37,901 nucleotides of DNA from Butyrivibrio sp. VCD2006 (GCF_000423925.1 NZ_AUIX01000048.1:1-37901), one strand, 5' to 3'. Numbered from the stretch's first letter, positions 24,166 to 31,854 are shown. Notes: a model not told the origin generated them from the sequence alone. Translations and numbers: made by a program.

Positions 24166-25208
24166 TAGTAGAGACTTCCTGAGTTAACCACAGGCTGTGC
24201 GTCGTGGTTACCACAGAGAACTACGAGGAGGTTAGATACCATGGCTGCCTTGCGCTCCTCATCAAGTTCAACGAGTTCCTTCTCGTTAAGGCGCTCAAGT
24301 GCAAGCTCTACCATTCCGACTGCGCCGTCTACTATAAGCTTTCTGGCATCTACTACTGCTGCAGCCTGCTGTCTCTGAAGCATTGCTGCTGCAATTTCAG
24401 GTGCATAAGCAAGGTATGTGATTCTGGCATCAACAATCTCAAGGCCTGCATCCTTAACCTTCTCCTGAATCTCATCCATGATCTTTCTGGCAACAACCTC
24501 TGTTGATCCGCGAAGACTACCGTCATCGGCCTGACCATCGCCTGTTGTATCTACGTTCTCAGTTACATCGTAAGGATAAAGCTTTACAACATTTCTTACT
24601 GCAGTGTCGCACTGAAGAGAAAGGTACTCTTTGTAGTTGTCTACCGAGAATACAGCCTTAGCTGTATCTGTAACCTTCCACATAACTGCAACTGCGATTT
24701 CTACAGGATTACCTAAAACATCGTTGACCTTCTGTCTTGAGTTTGAAAGTGTCATAACCTTAAGCGATATCTTCTTGTTAGAAGCAGCTTCAAAATTCAC
24801 TGCCTCAGTTCCTGTAACAAGTGTAAGCTTGCCCTTTTTATCATCAGAGATGTCACCGCTCTGTCCGAGCTTTGTTGCTGCTGCAGGGTTTACTGCTGTG
24901 CAGAAGGGATTTACAAAGTAGAATCCGTCTTCCTTGATTGTTCCCACATACTTACCAAAAAGTGTAAGCACGAGAGCTTCACCGGGCTTAAGAACCTTAA
25001 GTCCAAGGAAGGGAAACCATCCCAGGGCTGTATATATGCAGCCAAGAACAAGTAGTGCTACATATACCCCGCTTCCACCATCATCCAGCTGAATCGCCGA
25101 AAAGACGATCAATGCTATCGCTGCGGCATACAAAATTGTGAATGCTAAAAGTGCCGTCATTCCATTTTTCTTTCCTGTATAAAGTTCTTCTCGAATATTC
25201 TCTGTCAT
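24165..25208 (-). CDS. SPFH/Band-7 domain membrane protein
   Basis: A 347-residue protein with two N-terminal membrane segments (about 18-40 and 47-66), a loop containing LKVLKPGEALVLTLFGKYVG, then an SPFH (stomatin/prohibitin/flotillin) domain and a long helical C-terminal part rich in Ala and Glu (MLQRQQAAAVVDARK). It ends in a short Gly-His tail. SPFH proteins form oligomeric membrane scaffolds. The GKYVGTIKEDGFYFVNPF stretch is the typical domain entry. The ATG at 25208 follows GGAGG at 8 bases; a longer frame to 25355 runs through the operator and terminator region and is rejected. It is coupled to the ribbon-helix-helix gene. Confidence 0.92.
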   Translation of the reverse strand: MTENIREELYTGKKNGMTALLAFTILYAAAIALIVFSAIQLDDGGSGVYVALLVLGCIYTALGWFPFLGLKVLKPGEALVLTLFGKYVGTIKEDGFYFVNPFCTAVNPAAATKLGQSGDISDDKKGKLTLVTGTEAVNFEAASNKKISLKVMTLSNSRQKVNDVLGNPVEIAVAVMWKVTDTAKAVFSVDNYKEYLSLQCDTAVRNVVKLYPYDVTENVDTTGDGQADDGSLRGSTEVVARKIMDEIQEKVKDAGLEIVDARITYLAYAPEIAAAMLQRQQAAAVVDARKLIVDGAVGMVELALERLNEKELVELDEERKAAMVSNLLVVLCGNHDAQPVVNSGSLY

Positions 25209-25238
25209 ATTGATTACCTCCATCAATTTGATTACCTT

Positions 25239-25257
25239 TGATATCATTATGATATCA
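25239..25257. promoter_or_regulatory. Tandem palindromic operator upstream of SPFH-RHH genes
   Basis: TGATATCA occurs twice (25239-25246 and 25250-25257) with 11-bp centre spacing, so both sites face the same side of the helix. They lie about 30 bases before the SPFH start and overlap a possible -10 (CATAAT on the minus strand, with TTTACA upstream at 19 bases). Such tandem half-sites are typical for ribbon-helix-helix repressors. Confidence 0.65.
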
Positions 25258-25302
25258 TACTGATTTATTTTGTAAACTTCCAATTTGGCAAAATAGAGAA
25301 AT

Positions 25303-25343
25303 AAAAAAGGCGAATCGTTTCCATCGCAAGTCCGATTCACCTT
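25303..25343 (-). terminator. Intrinsic terminator after small Cys-rich gene
   Basis: AAGGCGAATCG (25307-25317) pairs with CGATTCACCTT (25333-25343) with one mismatch. On the minus strand it is followed by TTTTTT. Confidence 0.75.
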
Positions 25344-25394
25344 ATATATCCGCACTTTATAGCATCAGATACAAAACATTCATATAAAAGTTTC

Positions 25395-25601
25395 CTAATC
25401 AATCATAATTTTGGGCCATTTACATATTCCGACCTCAAGTACTCTCTCCTCTTTCAGATGAAAGTCAGCGTATTTACAATACCAGCATCCCTTTATGCTG
25501 GGAATAGCATCATCGCGTGGGGTATATGCCGGGCAAATATCACAGGGCCACACACTTCCTTCTCTTTTCGGTATATTATATATGTTTTTCACATCATCCA
25601 T
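25395..25601 (-). CDS. Small cysteine-rich hypothetical protein
   Basis: The 68-residue product is not recognised. It has five cysteines, with two CxxC pairs (CDIC and CWYC) plus a later GICKWP, a pattern that suggests a zinc or iron-sulfur knuckle. No signal peptide or membrane segment is present. A GAGGAT ribosome binding site lies 7 bases before the ATG at 25601. It is followed by its own terminator (25303-25343), so it is a single-gene unit between the GHKL kinase and the SPFH operon, all on the minus strand. The coding call rests on the start signal and the regular Cys pattern. Confidence 0.7.
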   Translation of the reverse strand: MDDVKNIYNIPKREGSVWPCDICPAYTPRDDAIPSIKGCWYCKYADFHLKEERVLEVGICKWPKIMID

Positions 25602-25720
25602 AATAAATCCTCGTAATTCATGAATATATTATTTACTGTTAATAATAAGATATCACCCCAAAAATTGAAGGACCTCTATCGCACGGAATCGGAATTATTT
25701 TACACTGATTCAATTTTGAT

Positions 25721-27352
25721 TCAATTTATGACCATGCGAACCTTAAATACTTTATCTTCAGCAATATACCTTATCTCGCTGTCAGTTTCCTGAACAAATG
25801 CTATGATACTTTTCGTACCTATGCCATGACCATCCTCGTTGGAAAAAGGATGCCCCTCCTCATTAAGTTCGACCTTCTTTTCACAGGAATTGGATACCTC
25901 AAGAAGGAGCTGCCCCTTGAATTTGGCTGTAATGTCAATGAAGCGATCTCTTTCCGGAACCTTCTCGCAGGCATGTATGGCATTTTCCAAAAGATTACTT
26001 ATAGCTATTGCGAGCTTCATTTCATCAACACCGGGCTCGAACGGAATATTTGTGGATGCATTTACCTTGATCTTCTGCCTCTCTGCAAGTGAGATGTAAT
26101 GTGTAAGTGCTGCATTTACAGTAGTATTTTCGCAGAAGCGCTTTGAGCTTCGAGGTTCCTGTGAAAGACGTTCCTTTAAACATTCCCTTGCTTCATCAAT
26201 TTTTCCATCCTGTAATAATGAATAGAGAAGTGCTTCAAAGTGTCTCCTGTCATGCCTCATGGCTCGGTCCTGCCGCATGAGTTCCTCTGTGGTAAGCAGG
26301 CGATCCTTCATGTTTCTGGCTGCCATCTCCAGTATCTCGGCATCAGCCTTAAGCTTATACTCCTTGAGCTTAAGAACCGTGGAATCAACCATTGCATATA
26401 GTACTCCGAGAGTTTCTCCGCCACCCTCCAAAACGTTGGACTCAGGTGTATAGATTCTATTGTTTACGGTTATGGTATTTTCATGAATAATCGCATATTC
26501 GATGTCAGAAGCCACTTTCTGCGGATCAGTCTCAAGCTCAGGAAAAAGCTTCAGTGCAGGTTCATTATAGTATTGCACCTTTCCGTCATTATCCACTGCC
26601 ACGATTCCCTCACTTAGTCTGTCTATCATATAATCTCTGGCTATATCAATGATTCCCAGAAGATTACATTTAAAGATTGCCAAATACATAAATACAGTAA
26701 GTATTACATTTCCTATCATGGTAATGTCAAATAGCTCGGAAATAGGCAGAATTCTCGATATCTGAAGAAGATAGCACACTGTCTCAATAATAAAAGCCGA
26801 TATCACTATTATGTGCCTTTTCCTGCTGGCAGCGCTTTTTTGCCTTTTAAGCGACAAAAAGAGCCACGACATCCCTGCCACTATATAAATAATCTGAAGC
26901 TGTATAAAGAAATGATGCATTATTCCATTTTGATGTCGTAGTACCGGGATGCCTCTGTTTATGCTAAAAGACAGCTTTTTGTAATACAGATTGGTCTGAC
27001 CGATTGTAAGAATCGACGCATACACGATCACATGGAAAAAAATCAATATTCTTTTTACATTAATAGGAATTTTGATATGGCAAAATTCAGCCGCAAACAT
27101 CATAAGCGAAAATGCTATCCAGACACGTCCAGCATAAGAAAACTTAAGAGCAGCCTTATATGCCTCCATAGATGTAGCCTGCTGTTCCAGCGTATATCCA
27201 AGGTGATTTACCAAAATCACGATACAGCTAAGCAGCAGGTACGCATGAAGCTGATTTTTCAGATTTCTGAAAATTATGCAGCTTTCGATAAACAGACCCA
27301 AAACACTTATATACAGTATTGTAACGATAACCGTTTGAATATTCGTCATCAT
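25721..27352 (-). CDS. Sensor histidine kinase, 7TM-PAS-GHKL type
   Basis: A 543-residue kinase. Residues 1-235 contain seven or so membrane segments resembling the histidine-kinase N-terminal 7TM domain, followed by a PAS-like domain (MIDRLSEGIVAVDNDGKVQY...FPELE). Next are a helical region with RHDRRHFEALL (phospho-acceptor His) and the GHKL domain with N box SNLLENAIHAC and G box GHGIGTKSI. The C-terminal 180 residues are closely similar to the orphan kinase at 5948-7276, while the sensor halves differ. It is 20 bases downstream of the LytTR regulator, forming a classic pair. The ATG at 27352 has only a modest GCGGG/ACGAG upstream. TTTTACACTGATTCAATTTTG follows its stop. Confidence 0.9.
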   Translation of the reverse strand: MMTNIQTVIVTILYISVLGLFIESCIIFRNLKNQLHAYLLLSCIVILVNHLGYTLEQQATSMEAYKAALKFSYAGRVWIAFSLMMFAAEFCHIKIPINVKRILIFFHVIVYASILTIGQTNLYYKKLSFSINRGIPVLRHQNGIMHHFFIQLQIIYIVAGMSWLFLSLKRQKSAASRKRHIIVISAFIIETVCYLLQISRILPISELFDITMIGNVILTVFMYLAIFKCNLLGIIDIARDYMIDRLSEGIVAVDNDGKVQYYNEPALKLFPELETDPQKVASDIEYAIIHENTITVNNRIYTPESNVLEGGGETLGVLYAMVDSTVLKLKEYKLKADAEILEMAARNMKDRLLTTEELMRQDRAMRHDRRHFEALLYSLLQDGKIDEARECLKERLSQEPRSSKRFCENTTVNAALTHYISLAERQKIKVNASTNIPFEPGVDEMKLAIAISNLLENAIHACEKVPERDRFIDITAKFKGQLLLEVSNSCEKKVELNEEGHPFSNEDGHGIGTKSIIAFVQETDSEIRYIAEDKVFKVRMVIN

Positions 27353-27372
27353 CTCGTTTGTACCCGCTTACT

Positions 27373-28125
27373 TTAAAATCTGTAATCCATATAACTGTCC
27401 ATAACCTCGGCATATCTGCTCTTTGACACAGGCAGATTTTCATTGTTACGGAGCGTTATATCTGTTTTGGTAAGCTTATCAACAGCTGCTATATTAACTG
27501 CTATTGATTCATGGCAGCGGACAAATTCTTTTCCGGGATGATTTTCATCAAGATACTCAGAAAAGCCTATTCTTAATGTGGGAGGCGATACGATCTCGCC
27601 AGAATCAAGATGATAAGAAACAACGTGGTTGCGATATTCAATATAAAGAATGTCATCTAAATGAATTGTTCTAAAGCCGCCCCTAACCTTAATCGTAGTA
27701 CTCTTTTCCTTGCCAAGGCTGACATGGGTCAGAGCAAGATCAAGTGTAGCAAAGAGCTTTTCTTTGTCTATCGGTTTTAAAATATAGTTGATAGGATTAA
27801 CGTCAAAAGACTCAAGAGCATATGAACTCTCAGAAGTAGCAAAGATGATCTGCGCATCAGGCTGATTCCATCTAAGCTCTCTTGCAGCCTGAATACCGCT
27901 TACCATCGGCATAACAATATCAAGAATATAAATGTGAGGTCTGAAATGCTCACATTCCTCAAGCAGTGAATCAGGATGATCAAATACCTTTACCTGCGCA
28001 TGAAGATTCTTCTCCTTAAGATAGTCTGTCACAAGACCGTGCACCCTCTCACGATCCATTTTATCATCGTCGCACATAGCGATGCGAAGCATTGATTCAT
28101 CCATTGTGTTATTTTCTGCAGCCAT
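27373..28125 (-). CDS. LytTR-family response regulator
   Basis: A 250-residue regulator with a receiver domain (acidic CDDD at 18-21, phospho-acceptor D69 in YILDIVMP, Lys in YILKPIDKEK) and a LytTR DNA-binding domain (about 140-250: IKVRGGFRTIHLDDILYIEY...HESIAVNIAAVDKLTK...LPVSKSRY). LytTR regulators of this AgrA/VirR type bind direct repeats upstream of target promoters. The ATG at 28125 follows AGGGGGT at 8 bases. It pairs with the kinase directly downstream. Because the orphan kinase at 5948 shares the same transmitter domain, cross-talk to this regulator is possible. Targets are not evident. Confidence 0.94.
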   Translation of the reverse strand: MAAENNTMDESMLRIAMCDDDKMDRERVHGLVTDYLKEKNLHAQVKVFDHPDSLLEECEHFRPHIYILDIVMPMVSGIQAARELRWNQPDAQIIFATSESSYALESFDVNPINYILKPIDKEKLFATLDLALTHVSLGKEKSTTIKVRGGFRTIHLDDILYIEYRNHVVSYHLDSGEIVSPPTLRIGFSEYLDENHPGKEFVRCHESIAVNIAAVDKLTKTDITLRNNENLPVSKSRYAEVMDSYMDYRF

Positions 28126-28175
28126 AGCATTTACCCCCTAATGCTTTTAATTATAAAAATGATAACACAAAACTA

Positions 28176-28220
28176 AATAAAACAGACCGAACCTGCACGG
28201 ATTTCGGTCTGTTTTGCACT
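28176..28220 (-). terminator. Intrinsic terminator after esterase
   Basis: CAGACCGAA (28183-28191) pairs perfectly with TTCGGTCTG (28203-28211); the minus-strand continuation is TTTTATTTAG. It separates the esterase (ending at 28261) from the LytTR regulator. It is nearly the same sequence as the hairpin at 5904-5932. Confidence 0.88.
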
Positions 28221-28260
28221 GAACCTTGCTTCAGGAGTTTTGTACTTCATTATTTACTTC

Positions 28261-29061
28261 TCAGTTTTTTCCAAGCACCCATTCAACGCCATTAAAAATG
28301 TATTTATTCCAGAAGTTCCAGTCATGGATTCCGGGGCCCTCTTCGTACTTAAGATCAGCGCCATTCTCCTCGAAGAATCTTCTTGTAACCTGGTTGTTCT
28401 CATAGAGGAAGTCCTCAGTTCCAACTGCCATATAGATAGGAGGGATTCTCTTACCGCCTTCCTTAAGCTTTTTAAATAAGTACTCAGGGTTGGCATCTGT
28501 CTCCTCAATGCCCTCAAGCTCACCGAATACCTCGTGATAGTACTCGTAGTTAGCAACTTCATTGCCCTGACCGGGTTTCATTGTTGCAAGCTCATGAATG
28601 ATAAGAGCTGATGACAGCGCAACTATTCCGCCAAAGGTCTCGGGATAAGCAAGTCCTGTGTGCAGTGCTCCGAAGCCTCCCATGGAAAGTCCGCCGATAA
28701 GCGTATCCTCTCTCTTATCTGAAAGTCCAAAGAGCTTTCTTGTGAAATCTACAACCTCTTTTCCGGCATATGTACCGAACTGGCATCCTGTTGCCTTTCT
28801 GTCGAGATAAAAATTGTTACCTGCGGTTATCATGATAACTGCAAGGTTGTAACGAGTTGCTACGTCCTCAGCAACACCGTTATAGAGCCAGTCGCTGTCA
28901 TTACCCGAATATCCGTGAAGCAGATATAATGTCTTCATCGGACGCTTGTAATGCGGATTTTCCCCAATCATTATCTCCGGAACATCCACAGGTAATACAT
29001 AGCTAATATTTACCTGTCCGCTAAGTGATGCCGAATTAAATCTAAGTTTTCCTGCTGCCAT
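28261..29061 (-). CDS. Alpha/beta-hydrolase esterase (PF00756, feruloyl/tributyrin esterase type)
   Basis: A 266-residue hydrolase without signal peptide, hence probably cytoplasmic. The catalytic Ser sits in GGLSMGG (S126), with candidate Asp in VGTEDFL (D217) and His in GIHDWNFW (H246), the order and spacing of the esterase-D/EstA family. LYLLHGYSGNDSDW carries the oxyanion-hole region. Members in rumen Firmicutes deacylate short-chain, acetyl or cinnamoyl esters released from plant cell walls; the exact substrate cannot be inferred. It is 10 bases downstream of the Hpt protein gene and ends in a strong terminator. The ATG at 29061 follows AGGAGG. Confidence 0.92.
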   Translation of the reverse strand: MAAGKLRFNSASLSGQVNISYVLPVDVPEIMIGENPHYKRPMKTLYLLHGYSGNDSDWLYNGVAEDVATRYNLAVIMITAGNNFYLDRKATGCQFGTYAGKEVVDFTRKLFGLSDKREDTLIGGLSMGGFGALHTGLAYPETFGGIVALSSALIIHELATMKPGQGNEVANYEYYHEVFGELEGIEETDANPEYLFKKLKEGGKRIPPIYMAVGTEDFLYENNQVTRRFFEENGADLKYEEGPGIHDWNFWNKYIFNGVEWVLGKN

Positions 29062-29070
29062 TTTCTCCTC

Positions 29071-29688
29071 CTAATACCCTCTTTTGTTTTTCTCCGAAAT
29101 GATATTCAACATATCATCCCATTGCATATTGATAAGAAATTTATCAAGCTTTTCTATTATAAGCGCGTCAGCCTCCGGAAGTCTATATTCCTTAAGGCTT
29201 TCAAGTATCATTTCCACGGCATCATAGTCCTGCATTGGAATGACCTCTGAAAGAGCGTTATAAGCATCCTGTAGTTCCTCATTGGGAATATCCTTTTTGG
29301 AATCGCCTTGTGAATCACCTTTACTGTCCAAAATAGAAAGCTTTTTGATGTAACTTCTGAAAAGCTCGATGAATTTTGCGTGATTGTCCCTGATAAATTC
29401 GATATCACCGGATCTTCCCGCTTCTTCAAGCGAGAGTGCAAAATCTGACAGTTCAAGAGCACCTATTATCCTGGAAGTGCTCTTTAGCGAATGAACCTTT
29501 GATGTATAGGTGGTAAAGTCACCATTTGAATATGCAGCTTCAATATCAGATGCCTTAACCTCTATACTGTTATAGAAACTATTCAGAAATTTAATAAAGG
29601 CAGCCTCGCTGCCACAAAAATACAATCCGTCCCGGGTATTCGAACCACTTCTCGCTACGCAAATACCAGTAAAATAGCGGATGTTCAT
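29071..29688 (-). CDS. Hpt-domain phosphotransfer protein, probably truncated hybrid kinase
   Basis: The 205-residue product has a histidine-phosphotransfer domain with the acceptor in KVHSLKSTSRIIGA (H66), followed by a helical region of about 90 residues. TRDGLYFCGSEAAFIKFL upstream of the His is the usual entry to the Hpt domain at the C-terminus of Lachnospiraceae hybrid kinases, but the preceding residues (MNIRYFTGICVARSGSN) do not resemble a receiver linker. The frame opens only at a TTG at 29703, and neither it nor the ATG at 29688 has a good ribosome binding site. A candidate attachment-like repeat lies at 29701. I suspect the 5' part of a hybrid kinase was lost at this junction. It is followed closely by the esterase. 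Confidence 0.75.
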   Translation of the reverse strand: MNIRYFTGICVARSGSNTRDGLYFCGSEAAFIKFLNSFYNSIEVKASDIEAAYSNGDFTTYTSKVHSLKSTSRIIGALELSDFALSLEEAGRSGDIEFIRDNHAKFIELFRSYIKKLSILDSKGDSQGDSKKDIPNEELQDAYNALSEVIPMQDYDAVEMILESLKEYRLPEADALIIEKLDKFLINMQWDDMLNIISEKNKRGY

Positions 29689-29700
29689 GATGTCACAGCC

Positions 29701-29722
29701 CAAATGTATTCAAAATGTATTC
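29701..29722. repeat. Candidate left attachment site (AT-rich repeat)
   Basis: CAAATGTATTCAA (29701-29713) is followed by a second ATGTATTCAA. The 13-bp sequence recurs exactly at 37586-37598, inside the last codons of the integrase, where TGTATTCAAATGTATTCAA has the same double structure. The pair could flank the integrated segment. The match is short and AT-rich. Confidence 0.35.
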
Positions 29723-29730
29723 AAAAAATC

Positions 29731-29777
29731 TAAGTCAGCTATCTACCGCACAGCGGAAAGATGCTGACTTATTTTTT
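29731..29777. terminator. Bidirectional terminator
   Basis: TAAGTCAGC...GCTGACTTA (29731-29771) forms a long stem with inner CGC/GCG pairs. T-runs follow on both strands (TTTTTT at 29772-29777; TTTTTT on the minus strand beyond 29731). It ends the DUF6718 gene. Confidence 0.85.
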
Positions 29778-30000
29778 ACATATTCATCACTGCTTCTTTA
29801 AGCTCATCCTCTGTCTTCACAAAGCTGTAAGGCTCATATTCTCCATACGCAGCTGGTCTGCTTATTGTAACAAGCTGTATTCTTTCCAATCCAACTTTTG
29901 AAATCAATTCTTTTTTTAAAGCTACAAGTGCCGGACCATGCTTTGTTTTATAAGCAATACAGCCTCGCTTATTTATATCTTTAGCTACAAGATAACACAT
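29776..30000 (-). CDS. DUF6718-family small protein
   Basis: The 74-residue product starts MCYLVAKDINKRGCIAYKTK and ends SFVKTEDELKEAVMNM, which I recognise as the DUF6718 family, common and uncharacterised in Lachnospiraceae. It has no membrane segment or signal peptide. The ATG at 30000 has GAGGAG ten bases upstream; the frame opens further upstream to 30048 but with poor sequence. The stop overlaps the T-run of a strong terminator. It sits at the inner edge of the region I read as an integrated element. Function unknown. Confidence 0.75.
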   Translation of the reverse strand: MCYLVAKDINKRGCIAYKTKHGPALVALKKELISKVGLERIQLVTISRPAAYGEYEPYSFVKTEDELKEAVMNM

Positions 30001-30162
30001 TCTTAAGCATCTCCTCAAAATCCAATAGTTGTATTGTATCCATAACAAAATCCTTATTTAGTGTTAGCTTTAATATATCATAGTCAGGTTTTTTCGACAC
30101 TCAAGCCATGACAGCTCATTACAATTTGAAATGTGTCTGATAATCAAGTACTGTAGAAAATG

Positions 30163-30276
30163 ATTATGACATGTCATAATCCAGAAACACTCTATAATTC
30201 TTTACTAGATGATCATTAAAATCCGCTTGTGAAGCCGATTATGACACATTATGACATTGTCATAGCATGTCATAAT
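30163..30276. repeat. TATGACA/TGTCATA iteron module A
   Basis: An 18-bp perfect palindrome ATTATGACATGTCATAAT (30163-30180) is followed by a 57-bp spacer. Then come four half-sites, ATTATGACA twice (30238-30246, 30248-30256) and TGTCATA twice (30258-30264, 30268-30276, the last as TGTCATAAT). The same layout with the same 57-bp spacer length recurs at 31722-31843. This gene-free stretch (30001-30419) holds little else besides a terminator at 30369. Confidence 0.85.
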
Positions 30277-30368
30277 CCGATATTTATGCATATTTCAACA
30301 ATATTGAGATGATATGTTTTTTGTAGTACGTGCAAGCCGAATGATTACACTGATTGATAAGATTGCAT

Positions 30369-30407
30369 AAAAAATATCCACACCGACGGATTTTATCCGC
30401 AGAGTGG
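30369..30407 (-). terminator. Intrinsic terminator after Ig-like protein
   Basis: CCAC (30378-30381) with GTGG (30404-30407) encloses CGGAT/ATCCG (30387-30399). On the minus strand ATATTTTTTATG follows. It lies 13 bases past the stop of the secreted protein gene. Confidence 0.7.
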
Positions 30408-30419
30408 GGGAATGCTTTG

Positions 30420-31289
30420 TTATTCATATCTAGTTGCAATCCATTTTAAAGGATAAGAACCAACGGGTACGAATTCAGTATCACTTTGCTGAAGCCAAAA
30501 GGCTAATGTTGTTGCTGATGTTATCTTATATTGTCTGCCCCACAAAACAGTACCGGCACCTTCTGCCGTTGTGATCATATCTCCGTTTCGTGCAATAACT
30601 ATTCCACCGTGAGGTCCAGCGGGTCCTACATAACCCACAACATCACCGATTTTGATGTCATACAGATTGTTGTGCATACGGATAGGCGCTGTCACACCAA
30701 ATACTGTGTCCTGAAGAAGTGCAGCAAATGCACCACAAGCCTGAGTCGGTTCAGTATTGTACCATAAATATGTTTTTTCCATACCCCATGGCATACCCTC
30801 GGGGTATTGGGATTTTAGTGCCATGAGTTTTGCTTGAGCTTCAGCTTCCGTGAGCTGAACAATTTCTTCTTTATCTGTTTCATATCCGCAGACTTTGCAT
30901 CTCTTGCATCTGTATGCGACGTGTTCTGCTGTTGCAGGAACGGTTGTTTCTACATATTTGTGCCGTTTGCAAAGAACTGAAAGCTGACACTTGTAGGTCT
31001 TGCCACCAACTTTAGCCTTGATGGTTGTCTTACCAGGCTTCTTGCCAGTTACGACACCCTTGTTTGAAACAGTGGCGATCTTCTTTTTGGAAGAAGACCA
31101 TTTGACTTTAGCACCTTTAGCACCTTTGATTTTGAGCTTTGTGGTCTTTCCTACTTTAACTGTTGCTTCTGTCTTGTTGAGCTTTACTGCAGCTTCGACT
31201 GTTACGGGATTTATGATGCTGAGTGTGAGCGTAAGCATCAGAACAGAGAAGAGGTAGGAAAGTAATGATTTGTTGTTTGCCTTTTTCAT
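30420..31289 (-). CDS. Secreted Ig-like (BIG2) protein with Cys-His hydrolase-like C-terminus
   Basis: A 289-residue protein with a signal peptide (MKKANNKSLLSYLFSV..., cleavage near VEA-AVKL). Next is a bacterial Ig-like group 2 domain (about 34-110: KLNKTEATVKVGKTTKLKI...VTGKKPGKTTIKAKV), then a Cys-rich zinc-ribbon-like segment (CKRHKYV...CKRCKVCGYETDKEE). The C-terminal domain has QACGAFAALLQD and PHGGIVIARNG, a Cys followed by a His as in NlpC/P60 or CHAP-type cysteine hydrolases; a wall or peptide target is possible but not shown. The ATG at 31289 has AAGGAG 9 bases upstream; the longer frame to 31490 runs through a terminator and repeats. It is a single-gene unit between two terminators. 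Confidence 0.83.
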   Translation of the reverse strand: MKKANNKSLLSYLFSVLMLTLTLSIINPVTVEAAVKLNKTEATVKVGKTTKLKIKGAKGAKVKWSSSKKKIATVSNKGVVTGKKPGKTTIKAKVGGKTYKCQLSVLCKRHKYVETTVPATAEHVAYRCKRCKVCGYETDKEEIVQLTEAEAQAKLMALKSQYPEGMPWGMEKTYLWYNTEPTQACGAFAALLQDTVFGVTAPIRMHNNLYDIKIGDVVGYVGPAGPHGGIVIARNGDMITTAEGAGTVLWGRQYKITSATTLAFWLQQSDTEFVPVGSYPLKWIATRYE

Positions 31290-31367
31290 AACTTGTTTCT
31301 CCTTACATTCTGACAAGCAAACTTTGCTTATCAAAATTATATTTATCTTATTATTTTTATCTATAAT

Positions 31368-31408
31368 AAAAAGTAACCCATTCCGGTGCTTCTTTTGGGT
31401 TACTTTTT
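31368..31408. terminator. Bidirectional terminator-like hairpin
   Basis: AAAAAGTAACCCA (31368-31380) pairs perfectly with TGGGTTACTTTTT (31396-31408), with A and T runs on the two sides. It lies upstream of the secreted-protein gene. Its GTAACCCA/TGGGTTAC stem is also found in the 109-bp repeats downstream. Confidence 0.8.
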
Positions 31409-31417
31409 CATGTTCAA

Positions 31418-31460
31418 TGTCATTATGACATATTATGACATTGTCATAGCATGTCATAAT
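31418..31460. repeat. TATGACA/TGTCATA iteron cluster B
   Basis: TGTCAT, ATTATGACA (31422-31430), ATTATGACA (31432-31440), TGTCATA (31442-31448) and TGTCATAAT (31452-31460) repeat the four-half-site block of module A almost base for base. Confidence 0.85.
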
Positions 31461-31468
31461 GGAATAAT

Positions 31469-31577
31469 TAGCCCATGTAAGTATATCCAAAGGGGTTACT
31501 TTTAAAAAATTAACCCATATAGGGACACTAAAGGGGCTACTTAAAATAAATAGCCCCTTTGGAGACCCTCATGTTGC
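31469..31577. repeat. 109-bp direct repeat, copy 1
   Basis: This copy and 31855-31963 have identical length and differ at only a few bases. Each contains three stem motifs: TAGCCCAT...GGGGTTA, GGTTACTT...TAACCC and AAGGGGCTA...TAGCCCCTT, and ends GGAGACCCTCATGTTGC. Each copy directly follows an iteron block. Bases 31578-31721 hold nothing I recognise. Confidence 0.85.
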
Positions 31578-31721
31578 ATTATTATATCACAGCGACAAGG
31601 ATTAATAAATACACGTCTTAACTTAATGCGATGCATGAAAACAAATTATAAAAGAGATTCCGTTTTTTTCTGTAGGACAGCTTTATCATTTTTCATTGCC
31701 ATTTTTCAGAACTCACATTCG

Positions 31722-31843
31722 ATTATGACATGTCATAATATGTCATAATCCAGTAATACTCTGCTATCCCGCTCTTGGCCACTCATACATTCCGCTTGTG
31801 GAGCCGATTATGACATGATATGACATTTTTGATATATGTCATA
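31722..31843. repeat. TATGACA/TGTCATA iteron module C
   Basis: It has the same 18-bp palindrome (31722-31739), an extra TGTCATAAT (31741-31749), a 57-bp spacer (31750-31806) ending TCCGCTTGTGGAGCCG as in module A, then ATTATGACA (31807-31815), ATATGACA (31818-31825) and TGTCATA (31837-31843). Confidence 0.85.
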
Positions 31844-31854
31844 CCAGAAATAAG

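Noticed and set aside
29640..29670. tRNA T-arm-like GGTTCGAATACC on the minus strand
   Set aside because: The flanking stems do not pair as a T-arm and no other tRNA arm is present; it lies within the Hpt protein frame.
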